Source: JBOGEN01 sp050743265 (lineage in GTDB: Bacteria > Actinomycetota > Actinomycetes > JBOGEN01). Taken from it: a DNA stretch of 10,723 bases. The notes beneath the pieces are model-generated. The model saw only the letters and a program-made list of their open reading frames with translations. It made no database searches and was not told where the DNA came from. This document shows positions 1 to 5,748 of this stretch, piece by piece. Location of the stretch: contig JBOGEN010000067.1 of the NCBI GenBank assembly GCA_050743265.1, forward strand, positions 1-10,723, read 5' to 3'. Positions within the stretch are counted from its first letter, which is position 1, and every line of letters starts with the position of its first letter. The translations under genes and the position numbers were made by a program.

Positions 1-195
1 CTCCCACACCTGTGGCGGGGGGTCCGTCGGGCGGTCGTCGGGGGTCGCCGAGCGCGCGGCGGCGACGACCGCCCGGAGCTGGTCGAGGTCGCTCTGGCAG
101 CGCGGGCAGGCCAGGAGGTGACTGTCGTCGGCCGGGTCTCCGTCGGGGGCGCCGAGGGCTCGCAGTGCGAGCACCTCAGGATCAGTGTGCCGCAC
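1..195 (-). CDS. Zinc-finger anti-sigma factor, N-terminal part (runs off window)
   Basis: Only the first 65 residues are visible; the gene continues beyond the left edge. By family knowledge such proteins hold their partner ECF sigma factor inactive at the membrane until an envelope signal releases it. The sequence shows H26-x3-C30-x2-C33 (HLLACPRC), the core of the ZAS zinc-binding anti-sigma domain, followed by a helix with hydrophobic spacing. The membrane and sensor parts lie outside the window. The GTG start is chosen because a strong GGAGG lies 6 nt upstream and the gene overlaps the sigma-factor end by 14 nt, so translation is probably coupled. Position directly after an ECF sigma gene supports the assignment. 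Whether it is of the RskA type cannot be decided from this fragment. Confidence 0.8.
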   Translation of the reverse strand, partial: MRHTDPEVLALRALGAPDGDPADDSHLLACPRCQSDLDQLRAVVAAARSATPDDRPTDPPPQVWE

Positions 196-757
196 GGTCC
201 ACCTCCAGCCGCCGGCGCAGCCGTTCGAGGCTGCGCCGGATATGGCTCTTCACGGTCCCGAGCGGCAAGCCGAGCAGGCTGGCGACCTGCCCGTGCGTGA
301 GGTCCGCGTAGAACGCGAGCTCCATGATCTTACGTGCGGGGTCGCCCAGCCTGGACAGCTCGTCGGTGAGCAGGACCCGGTCGGCGACCGCGTCCACGCC
401 GGGCGCCGCCTCGGCACCGTGCGGTGCCGTGAGCGCGGCCTCCTGTGCACGGCGCTCCCGGGCGAGTGCCCCGAGGTGGTCTGCCACGGTGTGGCGGGTG
501 ATGCCGAGGAGCCAGCCGGTGAGGCTGCCCAGGGTCCGGTCGTAGCGCCCACGGCTCCGCCAGGCCGAGACGAAGACCTGCTGCGTGACCTCCTCGGCGT
601 CCCGCGTGTCGCCCAGGCTGCGCCGCGCCACGGTGAACACCAGGCCGGCCCACCGCCCGTACGCGGCCGCGAGCGCGCTTTCTTCCCCGGCGAGGAAGCC
701 GACGACGAGGGCCTCCTCGTCCTCTTCCGTGCCGGCCTGGGCAGCGCCGCTGATCAC
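182..757 (-). CDS. ECF-type RNA polymerase sigma factor (SigK-like)
   Basis: A 191-residue extracytoplasmic-function sigma factor that would direct RNA polymerase to a small envelope-related regulon. Region sigma2 lies at about residues 25-95, with the DAEEVTQQVFVSAW helix and a GWLLGITRHTVADHL segment that contacts the -10 element. Region sigma4 lies at about 128-182 and contains a helix-turn-helix (HGQVASLLGLPLGTVKSHIRR). The length is normal for the family. The GTG start overlaps the sortase stop as GTGA, and GGGAG sits about 6 nt upstream. It is the third gene of the DUF4397-sortase-sigma-anti-sigma operon and overlaps the anti-sigma gene at its 3' end. Autoregulation of the operon by this factor is likely but inferred. 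The overall layout resembles SigK/RskA pairs (ECF19 type); the group assignment is tentative. Confidence 0.93.
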   Translation of the reverse strand: MISGAAQAGTEEDEEALVVGFLAGEESALAAAYGRWAGLVFTVARRSLGDTRDAEEVTQQVFVSAWRSRGRYDRTLGSLTGWLLGITRHTVADHLGALARERRAQEAALTAPHGAEAAPGVDAVADRVLLTDELSRLGDPARKIMELAFYADLTHGQVASLLGLPLGTVKSHIRRSLERLRRRLEVDRAAH

Positions 758-1479
758 GAGGTGCTCCCAGTGGGGACGGCGGTCACGACGAGGTTCTCCG
801 TATAGCCTCCGGCCTCGGGCATGAAGCTGCCACCACAGGTGACGAGCCGGAGGGCGGCCGGGCCTCCCCGGCCGAAGAGCCGGTCGGCGGGAAGCGCCCG
901 TTTCGCGTAGGACATCCGGTCGACGACGCGGTACGTGAGCGGGGTCCCGTCCGCGAGGGTCACCCGGACACGGTCGCCGGTCCGGGTGAACCGGAGTGCC
1001 GCGAGCGCCCCGAGCCCGCGGTCACGGGAGTCCACGTGTCCCGCGAGCACAGCCGACCCGGCACGGTCTCCGGGTGCCGCCCCGTGCCGGTACCAGCCGA
1101 CCGTGTCAGCGTCGGGCAGGGCCATCTGGCTGTCCCTCGCGACGCCCACGGGCACTACCCGGGCTCGGACGTCCAGGCGCCGGAGGGCGACGCGGACGGG
1201 TGGGGACTTTCTGGCCCGGGTATGACCGGGGCTCGCCTCGGTGATGGCATGCCGCCCGGGCGACGACGTGGCCGGAACAGGCGGGACGGGTGACGGCGCA
1301 GCTGGCGCCTCAGGGGCGTGAGAGGCCGCGATCCCGACGCCGGAGCCCGCCAGGACGCCGAGGCTCGCGACGAGCCCCGCCCAGGCGGCGCGCCGATGGG
1401 GAGCCGCGGGCGGCGTGCCCGCGGCTCCCCTCGTCCGCCCGACAGATCGCGGGAAGCGCGTCTGCGGCCAGGAGGACAC
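754..1479 (-). CDS. Membrane-anchored sortase, class F-like
   Basis: Sortases are cysteine transpeptidases that cleave a sorting motif in secreted proteins and attach them to the cell wall. This 241-residue protein has a short cytoplasmic N-terminus, one membrane segment (about residues 31-53), a Pro/Ala-rich linker, then the sortase barrel (about 94-238). The catalytic His is visible in VLAGHVDS (H148) and the catalytic Cys in LVTCGG (C215), both typical of class F enzymes of high-GC Gram-positives. I do not see an arginine in the strand after C215 (GGYTENLVV), where other sortase classes place the catalytic Arg; the residue used in this class may be elsewhere. The GTG start at 1479 is chosen because TGAGG lies 8 nt upstream and begins with the stop codon of the DUF4397 gene. 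A longer frame back to 1611 would overlap that gene by over 100 nt. The stop overlaps the sigma-factor start (GTGA). Confidence 0.88.
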   Translation of the reverse strand: MSSWPQTRFPRSVGRTRGAAGTPPAAPHRRAAWAGLVASLGVLAGSGVGIAASHAPEAPAAPSPVPPVPATSSPGRHAITEASPGHTRARKSPPVRVALRRLDVRARVVPVGVARDSQMALPDADTVGWYRHGAAPGDRAGSAVLAGHVDSRDRGLGALAALRFTRTGDRVRVTLADGTPLTYRVVDRMSYAKRALPADRLFGRGGPAALRLVTCGGSFMPEAGGYTENLVVTAVPTGSTS

Positions 1480-1489
1480 GGCGTCGACC

Positions 1490-2317
1490 TCAGGCGCGGC
1501 TGCGGACGAGCCGTGCACCGGAGAGGGCCACGCCGAGCGTCGCGGCGGCGGCGAGCCCGACGGCCCACGGTGCGACGCCGCCGTCACCCTCTGCGGCCAG
1601 ACCGGTCTCACCCGCGGGCACGCCCGCCGGTGCCGAGTGCAGGCCGCCGATGCTCTGGGTTGCCAGGGCGAGGTTGTCGTCCTCGGCGCTGCCCCAGGCG
1701 TACACGATCGTGTGGGTGCCCTCGGCCAGGTCGAGGTCGGCCGGGCCGATCGCGACGTCGTCGGTGCCGGCGAGGACGACGTCGGCGCTGACCGACCCGG
1801 CCGGCAGGTCGGCGGAGTCCTCGTTCGGGTTGGTGAGCCCGGTGAACACCGGTTCGCCGCCCGCGCGGACGTCGACGGCCGGGGCGGCGGCGTCGTGACG
1901 GACGGTCAGTCGGGCCTCACCGGCGGCGACCTTGCTCGTGTCGTTGACGTAGGGAGTGAGCTGGGGCGTGCCGTTCTCGGACAAGTGGGCCACGACCGTC
2001 GCGTTCGCGCCGGCCGGCACCTTGACGTCGGACGTCTCGATCGCGGGGTCGCCGTCCGGGCCCTCGCCGGCCGGGAACACCTGCAGGTCGTACGTGTCCG
2101 CGGGGAGGGTGAGGGGGTCGGTCAGCGTGCCGGGCTCGAAGTCGGTCAGCAGCTCCTCGCCGTTGGCGTACACGTCCACGGTGAGGTCGGGGACGGCGTG
2201 CAGGACGGAGACGGTGGCCTCCGCCTCCTGAGCCTGCGCTGCCGAGGGGACCATGAGGGCGGGCAGGGCGGCGGTGGTGAGCACGGCCGCGGCGAGTGCG
2301 GCGGGACGGAAGCGCAT
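1490..2317 (-). CDS. Secreted DUF4397 protein with C-terminal membrane anchor, likely sortase-linked
   Basis: A 275-residue exported protein. It has a signal peptide (basic start, hydrophobic core at about 6-24, probable cleavage after AQA at 27-29). A DUF4397-type beta-rich domain begins at about 35 (TVSVLHAVPDLTVDVYANG), and a second similar unit begins at about 135 (ARLTVRHDAAAPAVDVRAGG). A Gly-rich linker is followed by a hydrophobic segment (about 248-267) and a basic tail (RLVRSRA), which is the layout of a cell-wall sorting signal. No LPxTG or LAxTG motif is present; the nearest match is PAGETG at 234-239. The molecular function of DUF4397 is unknown to me. GGAGG lies 5 nt before the ATG. 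It is the first gene of the operon and the sortase starts 10 nt after its stop, so it is the obvious candidate substrate of that sortase. Confidence 0.87.
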   Translation of the reverse strand: MRFRPAALAAAVLTTAALPALMVPSAAQAQEAEATVSVLHAVPDLTVDVYANGEELLTDFEPGTLTDPLTLPADTYDLQVFPAGEGPDGDPAIETSDVKVPAGANATVVAHLSENGTPQLTPYVNDTSKVAAGEARLTVRHDAAAPAVDVRAGGEPVFTGLTNPNEDSADLPAGSVSADVVLAGTDDVAIGPADLDLAEGTHTIVYAWGSAEDDNLALATQSIGGLHSAPAGVPAGETGLAAEGDGGVAPWAVGLAAAATLGVALSGARLVRSRA

Positions 2318-2357
2318 CGGTTCCTCCGGTGGCTGGGGGTGGTCTCACCCCTGCCTT

Positions 2358-2383
2358 CCGTCGGAGACCCGGCACTGGATGCA
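2358..2383 (-). promoter_or_regulatory. Candidate ECF-type promoter of the DUF4397-sortase-sigma operon
   Basis: Reading the minus strand, TGCATCC (2383-2377) is followed 13 nt later by CGACGG (2363-2358), about 40 nt before the DUF4397 start codon. The CATCC core recalls the -35 element of SigK-type ECF promoters, but the spacer is shorter than the usual 16-17 nt and the second element is a poor match. No better housekeeping promoter is apparent in the 116-nt gap between this operon and the ABC permease gene. If correct, the operon would be autoregulated by its own sigma factor. Confidence 0.3.
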
Positions 2384-2433
2384 CGACTTCCGAACAACTA
2401 CGCACAGGCGCCGGTCCGTCACGCCCGGGCCCG

Positions 2434-3204
2434 TCACTCCCATCGGAAGGCGCGCCCTGCGAGCGCTCCCGCGGCCAGCGCCCAGACGAGGAGCACACCG
2501 AGCGGGCCGACGGGCAGTCCCGCCCCGCCGCTCAGCACGTCACGCAGCCCCTCGGCGAGTGCGGCAGCGGGGGAGAGGGCGAGCACCGCCGCCACCGGGT
2601 CGGGGAAGCGGTCGAGAGGCACGACGATGCCGCCGCCGAGCAGCAGGAGCACCCAGACGAGGTTCGCCGCCGCCAGCGTGGCCTCGGCGCGCAGGGTCCC
2701 CGCCATGAGAAGGCCGAGGCTGCTGAACGCCGCCGTGCCCGCCACGAGCAGCGGGACCACGTTGAGCGGAGAGCCGTGCGGGGACCATCCCAGCAGCAGC
2801 GCCGTCCCGCACAGCACCAGCGCCTGCACGAGCTCGACCGCGACCACGGCGAGCGTCTTCGCCGTGAGCAGCCCTGCCCGGCCGAGCGGGGTCGAGCCCA
2901 GCCACCTGAGCGCGCCGTACCGCCGGTCGTAACCGGTGGCGATCGCCTGGCCGGTGAACGCGGTGGACATCACGGCGAGCGCGAGCACCCCTGGTGCGAG
3001 GAAGTCGACCGGCTCGCCCGAGCCGGTGTCCACGACGTCCACGGTGGTGAGCAGGACGAGCAGGACCGTCGGGATCACGAGGACGAGCAGCAGCTGCTCG
3101 CCGTTGCGCAGCCACAGGCGCAGCTCGAACACGGCCTGCGCCGCCACCCTCCGAGCACGCGGCGCCGCCCCCGGAGCGGGACGGAACGTACCGGGCGAGG
3201 TCAC
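2434..3204 (-). CDS. ABC-2 type transporter permease
   Basis: A 256-residue integral membrane protein with about six hydrophobic segments. The first (about 37-55) follows a basic N-terminus, and there is a short extracytoplasmic loop (DVVDTGSGEPVDFLAPG) before the second. The RRYGALRWLGSTPLGR segment matches the cytoplasmic coupling region of small ABC-2 exporters of the daunorubicin/Nod-factor exporter kind. Substrate is unknown. The GTG start overlaps the ATPase stop (GTGA) and GGGAGGG lies about 8 nt upstream. A longer frame reaching 3393 is rejected because its extra residues are Arg/Gly/Pro-rich read-through of the ATPase gene. It works with the upstream ATPase as one exporter, presumably as a dimer. 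Confidence 0.92.
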   Translation of the reverse strand: MTSPGTFRPAPGAAPRARRVAAQAVFELRLWLRNGEQLLLVLVIPTVLLVLLTTVDVVDTGSGEPVDFLAPGVLALAVMSTAFTGQAIATGYDRRYGALRWLGSTPLGRAGLLTAKTLAVVAVELVQALVLCGTALLLGWSPHGSPLNVVPLLVAGTAAFSSLGLLMAGTLRAEATLAAANLVWVLLLLGGGIVVPLDRFPDPVAAVLALSPAAALAEGLRDVLSGGAGLPVGPLGVLLVWALAAGALAGRAFRWE

Positions 3205-4133
3205 CGCCGGTCCCTCCCGGTGACCTCGAGGAAGACGTCCTCGAGGGTGCGCCGGCCGACGTCGAGGCCGCCCGGCATGAAGCCCTGCCGCGCGCACCAC
3301 GCGGTGACCGCGGCCAGCACCTGCGGGCCGAGCGGTCCGCCGGCGTCCCTCTCCACCCGGTACGCGGACGGGGTCGGCTCGAGCACCCGGCACCCGGCGG
3401 GCAGGGACGCGGCGAGCCCGGAGGTGTCCCGCCCCGCGGGCCCGCGGAAGCGGACCACCTCGGCGCCGTGCCCTGCCGTGAGCGAGTCGGGGTCACCCGC
3501 CGCGACGACCCGCCCGGAATCCACGATCACGACGTGGTCGGCGAGCCGCTCCGCCTCGTCCATGAGGTGGGTGGTCAGCACGATGCTCACCCCGTCGTCG
3601 CGCAGCCGCTCCACCAGCCCGTGCATCGCGAGGCGGCCGTGCGGGTCGAGCCCGGCGGTGGGCTCGTCGCAGAACACGAGCTCCGGGCGGCCCACGAGGG
3701 CGAGCGCGAAGGCCAGCCGCCTCTGCTGGCCGCCCGACATCCGGCGGTACGGGGTGCCGGCGGCCTCACCCAAGCCGAGTGCGTCCACGAGCACGGCGGG
3801 GTCCAGGGGGTGCGCGTACAGGGACGCCGCCAGCCGGAGCACCTCGACCGGACGGGCACCCGGGGGGACGCCGCCCGACTGCAGCATCACCCCGACGGCG
3901 GGGCGCAGGCGCGCGGCGTCGGCGTGCGGGTCGAGGCCCAGCACGCGGACCGTGCCCCCGTCCGCCCGACGGAAGCCCGCGCAGGTCTCCACCGTGGTCG
4001 TCTTGCCGGCGCCGTTCGGGCCGAGCACGGCCGTGACTGCGCCACGACGCGCCGTGAACGACAGTCCGTCCACCGCCCGCACCTGGCCGTACGTCTTCAC
4101 GAGGTTGTCGACCTCGACGGCGGCGCTGGGCAT
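3201..4133 (-). CDS. ABC transporter ATP-binding protein
   Basis: A 310-residue cytoplasmic ATPase that powers the adjacent permease. All motifs are intact: Walker A GPNGAGKTT (38-46), Q-loop Gln85, signature MSGGQ (132-136), Walker B with catalytic Glu (LVFCDEPTAGLD, 152-163) and H-loop His189 (LTTHLMDEAE). A C-terminal extension of about 90 residues is typical of ATPases of drug/lipid-type ABC-2 exporters. The ATG at 4133 is chosen because homology starts at once (VEVDNLVKTYGQVRAVDGLSF). A longer in-frame extension to 4694 would run through the divergent PadR gene. There is no clear ribosome-binding site before this ATG, and a TACACT box lies 6 nt upstream, suggesting a leaderless transcript. 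Substrate and physiological role are not visible. Confidence 0.94.
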   Translation of the reverse strand: MPSAAVEVDNLVKTYGQVRAVDGLSFTARRGAVTAVLGPNGAGKTTTVETCAGFRRADGGTVRVLGLDPHADAARLRPAVGVMLQSGGVPPGARPVEVLRLAASLYAHPLDPAVLVDALGLGEAAGTPYRRMSGGQQRRLAFALALVGRPELVFCDEPTAGLDPHGRLAMHGLVERLRDDGVSIVLTTHLMDEAERLADHVVIVDSGRVVAAGDPDSLTAGHGAEVVRFRGPAGRDTSGLAASLPAGCRVLEPTPSAYRVERDAGGPLGPQVLAAVTAWCARQGFMPGGLDVGRRTLEDVFLEVTGRDRR

Positions 4134-4139
4134 GTGGCG

Positions 4140-4145
4140 AGTGTA
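4140..4145 (-). promoter_or_regulatory. Candidate -10 box for a leaderless ABC-transporter mRNA
   Basis: On the minus strand TACACT is followed by CGCCAC and then the ATG of the ATPase gene. This TANNNT box at 7 nt spacing is what is seen for leaderless actinobacterial transcripts, and no Shine-Dalgarno sequence is visible. No good -35 element is found 16-18 nt upstream, so activation by a bound regulator or a weak promoter is possible. Confidence 0.4.
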
Positions 4146-4172
4146 GGGACGCTGCGCCGCACGCCACGCGTT

Positions 4173-4212
4173 GCTCACCACTGGTGCGGATGCGCTCACC
4201 GACAGTGCGGAC
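4173..4212. promoter_or_regulatory. Operator-like tandem 19-nt repeats between ABC and PadR/hyp operons
   Basis: Two 19-nt units, 4173-4191 and 4194-4212, start exactly 21 nt apart (two helical turns) and match at 14 of 19 positions, with the shape GCTCACC-N4-GTGCGGA. The first contains a perfect inverted repeat CACCA-C-TGGTG (4176-4186); the second keeps the outer CAC-N5-GTG. Dyads repeated on the same helix face suggest cooperative binding of a dimeric regulator. The PadR protein encoded immediately to the right is the natural candidate. The site lies 40-79 nt upstream of the ABC start and 83-122 nt upstream of the PadR start, so it could control either or both operons. Confidence 0.5.
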
Positions 4213-4295
4213 AGGCAGGTCGCGGAGCCTTGTACCGGGCACGCGGCGGTGAGACGGTGAGAGAGCGAGCAGCCGTTCGGCAGGGCGGGGATGCT

Positions 4296-4784
4296 ATGGG
4301 TGCGTGCGAGCTTCGTCACTTCGTCCGTCCCTGTCTTCTTCTCCTTCTCCGCCTGCAGTCCGACCACGGCTACGACCTTGCGCAGCGCCTTCGGGACCTC
4401 GGTGTCGACACTCCCGACGCCGGCAGCGTCTACCGGGCGCTGCGGGGGCTCGAGTCCGAGAACCTCGTGACCTCCCAATGGGTGCCCCCGGAGTCGGGAC
4501 CGGCCCGGCGCATCTACCAGCTCACCGCGGCCGGCGAGGCAGCCCTGGCCGCCGAGGTGCGCGAGCTCGCCAGTACGCGAGCCACCGTGGACCGCTTCCT
4601 CCGGGCGTACGCGCAGACCCGCGTCCCTGTACCGGCGGGTACCGCGGGCAGCCTGAACGGGAACGGGCGCGTCGACCCGCTGCTGGGGCCGCACGCCACG
4701 CCGCCGGCCGGGCGCGCGCCAAGGACCAGCGCGCCGAGGACCAGCGCGCCAGGGACCGAGCCCGGGCCGAAGGAGACCCGATGA
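4296..4784 (+). CDS. PadR-family transcriptional regulator
   Basis: A 162-residue DNA-binding regulator and first gene of the hyp operon. The winged helix covers about residues 10-80: LLLLLRLQSDHGYDLAQRL (first helices), TPDAGSVYRALRGLESENLV (recognition helix region) and a wing with the family pattern GPARRIYQLTAAGEAAL. A helix at about 80-106 would form the dimer. The tail from about 110 is Pro/Ala/Thr-rich, looks disordered and contains a short tandem repeat. PadR proteins usually repress, often autoregulating from a divergent promoter; the ligand is not predictable here. The ATG at 4296 has only a weak GGCGGGG upstream; another ATG at 4291 is in a different frame. The stop overlaps the next start as ATGA, so it is co-transcribed and probably co-translated with the hydrogenase-maturation genes. 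Confidence 0.88.
   Translation: MGACELRHFVRPCLLLLLRLQSDHGYDLAQRLRDLGVDTPDAGSVYRALRGLESENLVTSQWVPPESGPARRIYQLTAAGEAALAAEVRELASTRATVDRFLRAYAQTRVPVPAGTAGSLNGNGRVDPLLGPHATPPAGRAPRTSAPRTSAPGTEPGPKETR
4722..4757 (+). repeat. 15-nt tandem repeat in the PadR tail
   Basis: AGGACCAGCGCGCC occurs at 4722-4735 and again at 4737-4750, a 15-nt period, followed by a degenerate third copy starting AGGGACC at 4751. In frame it encodes RTSAP-RTSAP-GTEPG in the unstructured C-terminal tail of the PadR protein. The copy number could vary between strains without frameshift. Confidence 0.75.
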
Positions 4785-5395
4785 CGGAGACCACGGCGCC
4801 CGTGCTCACCGACGCGGTACGCCGGCGGTCCGAGGCGGGCCGGGCGCTGGCGGCGCAGGCCGAGACGGTCGCCCGCGCCTGCCACATGATGGCCGAGCGG
4901 TTCCACGGCGGCGGGCGACTGCTCTGCTTCGGCAACGGCGGCCCGGCCACGGACGCCGCGCACGTCGCCGTCGAGTTCGTGCACCCGGTCATCGTGGGCA
5001 AGCGCGCGCTCCCCGCGCTCTCGCTCGTGAACGACGCCGCCGCGCTCTCAGGCCTCGCCCGGGTGCACGGGTTCGACGAGGTGTTCGCGGCGCAGCTGCG
5101 GGTGCTCGCCGACCCACGCGACATCGCGCTGGGCCTCTCCCCGGATGGGGCCTGCGTGAATGTACTGCGGGGGCTCGAGGAGGCCCGGGCGGCGGGGATG
5201 CTCACCGTGGCGCTCGTCGGCGGAGACGGCGGCGCGATCGGGCGCAGTCCGGCCGTGGACCACCTCGTCGTCGCGCGCTCGGACGACCCGCGCGTCGTCA
5301 AGGAGGTGCACGTGACCGCGTACCACGTCCTGTGGGAGCTCGTGCACGTGTTCTTCGAGCAGCCGGGCGTGCTCTCCCCCGAGGTCGTGCGATGA
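4781..5395 (+). CDS. SIS-domain protein, GmhA-like paralogue 1 (metal ligands kept, phosphate loop altered)
   Basis: A 204-residue cytoplasmic protein of the phosphoheptose isomerase (GmhA) branch of SIS domains, whose known members bind sugar phosphates as tetramers with interfacial active sites. The nucleotide-like fold motif is CFGNGGPATDAA (49-60). H61 and E65 follow in the spacing of the GmhA metal/catalytic pair, and a C-terminal EVHVTAYH motif keeps H182, but the conserved Gln two residues before VH is Lys174. The usual sugar-phosphate loop STSGNS is SPDGAC (120-125), and the Ser after GNGG is Pro55, so phosphate binding appears impaired. The start is supported by AAGGAG 5 nt upstream and ATGA overlap with padR; the stop overlaps hypC as ATGA. 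Genuine sedoheptulose-7-phosphate isomerase activity is doubtful; a role linked to hydrogenase maturation is inferred from context. Confidence 0.87.
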   Translation: MTETTAPVLTDAVRRRSEAGRALAAQAETVARACHMMAERFHGGGRLLCFGNGGPATDAAHVAVEFVHPVIVGKRALPALSLVNDAAALSGLARVHGFDEVFAAQLRVLADPRDIALGLSPDGACVNVLRGLEEARAAGMLTVALVGGDGGAIGRSPAVDHLVVARSDDPRVVKEVHVTAYHVLWELVHVFFEQPGVLSPEVVR

Positions 5396-5748
5396 GCGAG
5401 CGCATGCCGGGGTCTGCTCCCGGGCCGGTGCCGGTGCAGTCACCGGCGTCGCGCCGCGAGCGGGCCGTCCCGGAGTGCCACGGCGACGTCTGCATCACCT
5501 GCTCGGACGAGGCCGTGCCCGTCCGCGTCGTCCGGCTGCTCGACGCCGGCCTCGCGATGGTCGACACCGGCGTGAGCGTCGAGGAGGTCAGCATCGCGCT
5601 CGTCGACGCGGGTGTCGGCGACGTCGTCCTCGTGCACGCGAAGGAGGCGATCGCGGTCGTGGACGGCGAGGCCCCGGTGGCAGAAGAGGCCGACGCGACG
5701 GGGGCCGGCGGCGAGCGCGCGGAGACGGGCGGGGAGGTGCAGCCGTGA
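5392..5748 (+). CDS. hypC: HypC/HupF-family hydrogenase maturation chaperone, variant without N-terminal Cys
   Basis: HypC proteins carry the Fe(CN)2CO precursor with HypD and deliver it to the hydrogenase large subunit. This 118-residue version has the small beta-barrel core at about residues 38-92 (AVPVRVVRLL, GLAMVDTG, EVSIALVDAGVGDVVLVH, then AIAVVDG), including the conserved His82 of the LVH motif. Canonical HypC starts Met-Cys and uses Cys2. Here a 28-residue Pro-rich leader precedes C29, C34 and C37 (ECHGDVCITCSDEA). I recall this CITC-type arrangement from actinobacterial HypC/HupF-like proteins. The residue after LVHA is Lys84 where Gly is common. An acidic Glu/Gly/Ala tail follows 93. 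Starts at ATG 5392 (GAGG 7 nt upstream), overlapping both neighbours by 4 nt. The later in-frame ATG at 5404 is less well supported. Confidence 0.82.
   Translation: MSERMPGSAPGPVPVQSPASRRERAVPECHGDVCITCSDEAVPVRVVRLLDAGLAMVDTGVSVEEVSIALVDAGVGDVVLVHAKEAIAVVDGEAPVAEEADATGAGGERAETGGEVQP

Noticed and set aside
1480..1611. Longer sortase start at 1611
   Set aside because: It would overlap the DUF4397 coding sequence by over 100 nt; the GTG at 1479 has a good ribosome-binding site and standard operon spacing.
2416..2437. CCGTCAC repeated at 15-nt spacing around GCCCGGGC, near the permease stop
   Set aside because: Part lies in the coding end of the permease, and the palindrome has no T-run or long stem, so it is not a convincing terminator or operator.
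1415..2932. 505-codon plus-strand open frame opposite the DUF4397 and permease genes
   Set aside because: It crosses two well-supported minus-strand genes and their intergenic region, has Arg/Gly/Ala-rich composition without any recognisable domain, and no ribosome-binding site. It is a product of high GC content.
2296..4146. 616-codon plus-strand open frame opposite the ABC exporter
   Set aside because: The translation is low-complexity Arg/Ser/Pro/Glu sequence with no motif, while the opposite strand encodes an ATPase with every ABC motif in place.
4134..4694. N-terminal extension of the ABC ATPase to an upstream start
   Set aside because: The extra 187 residues are antisense to the PadR gene and the intergenic operator region, and ABC homology begins exactly at the ATG at 4133.
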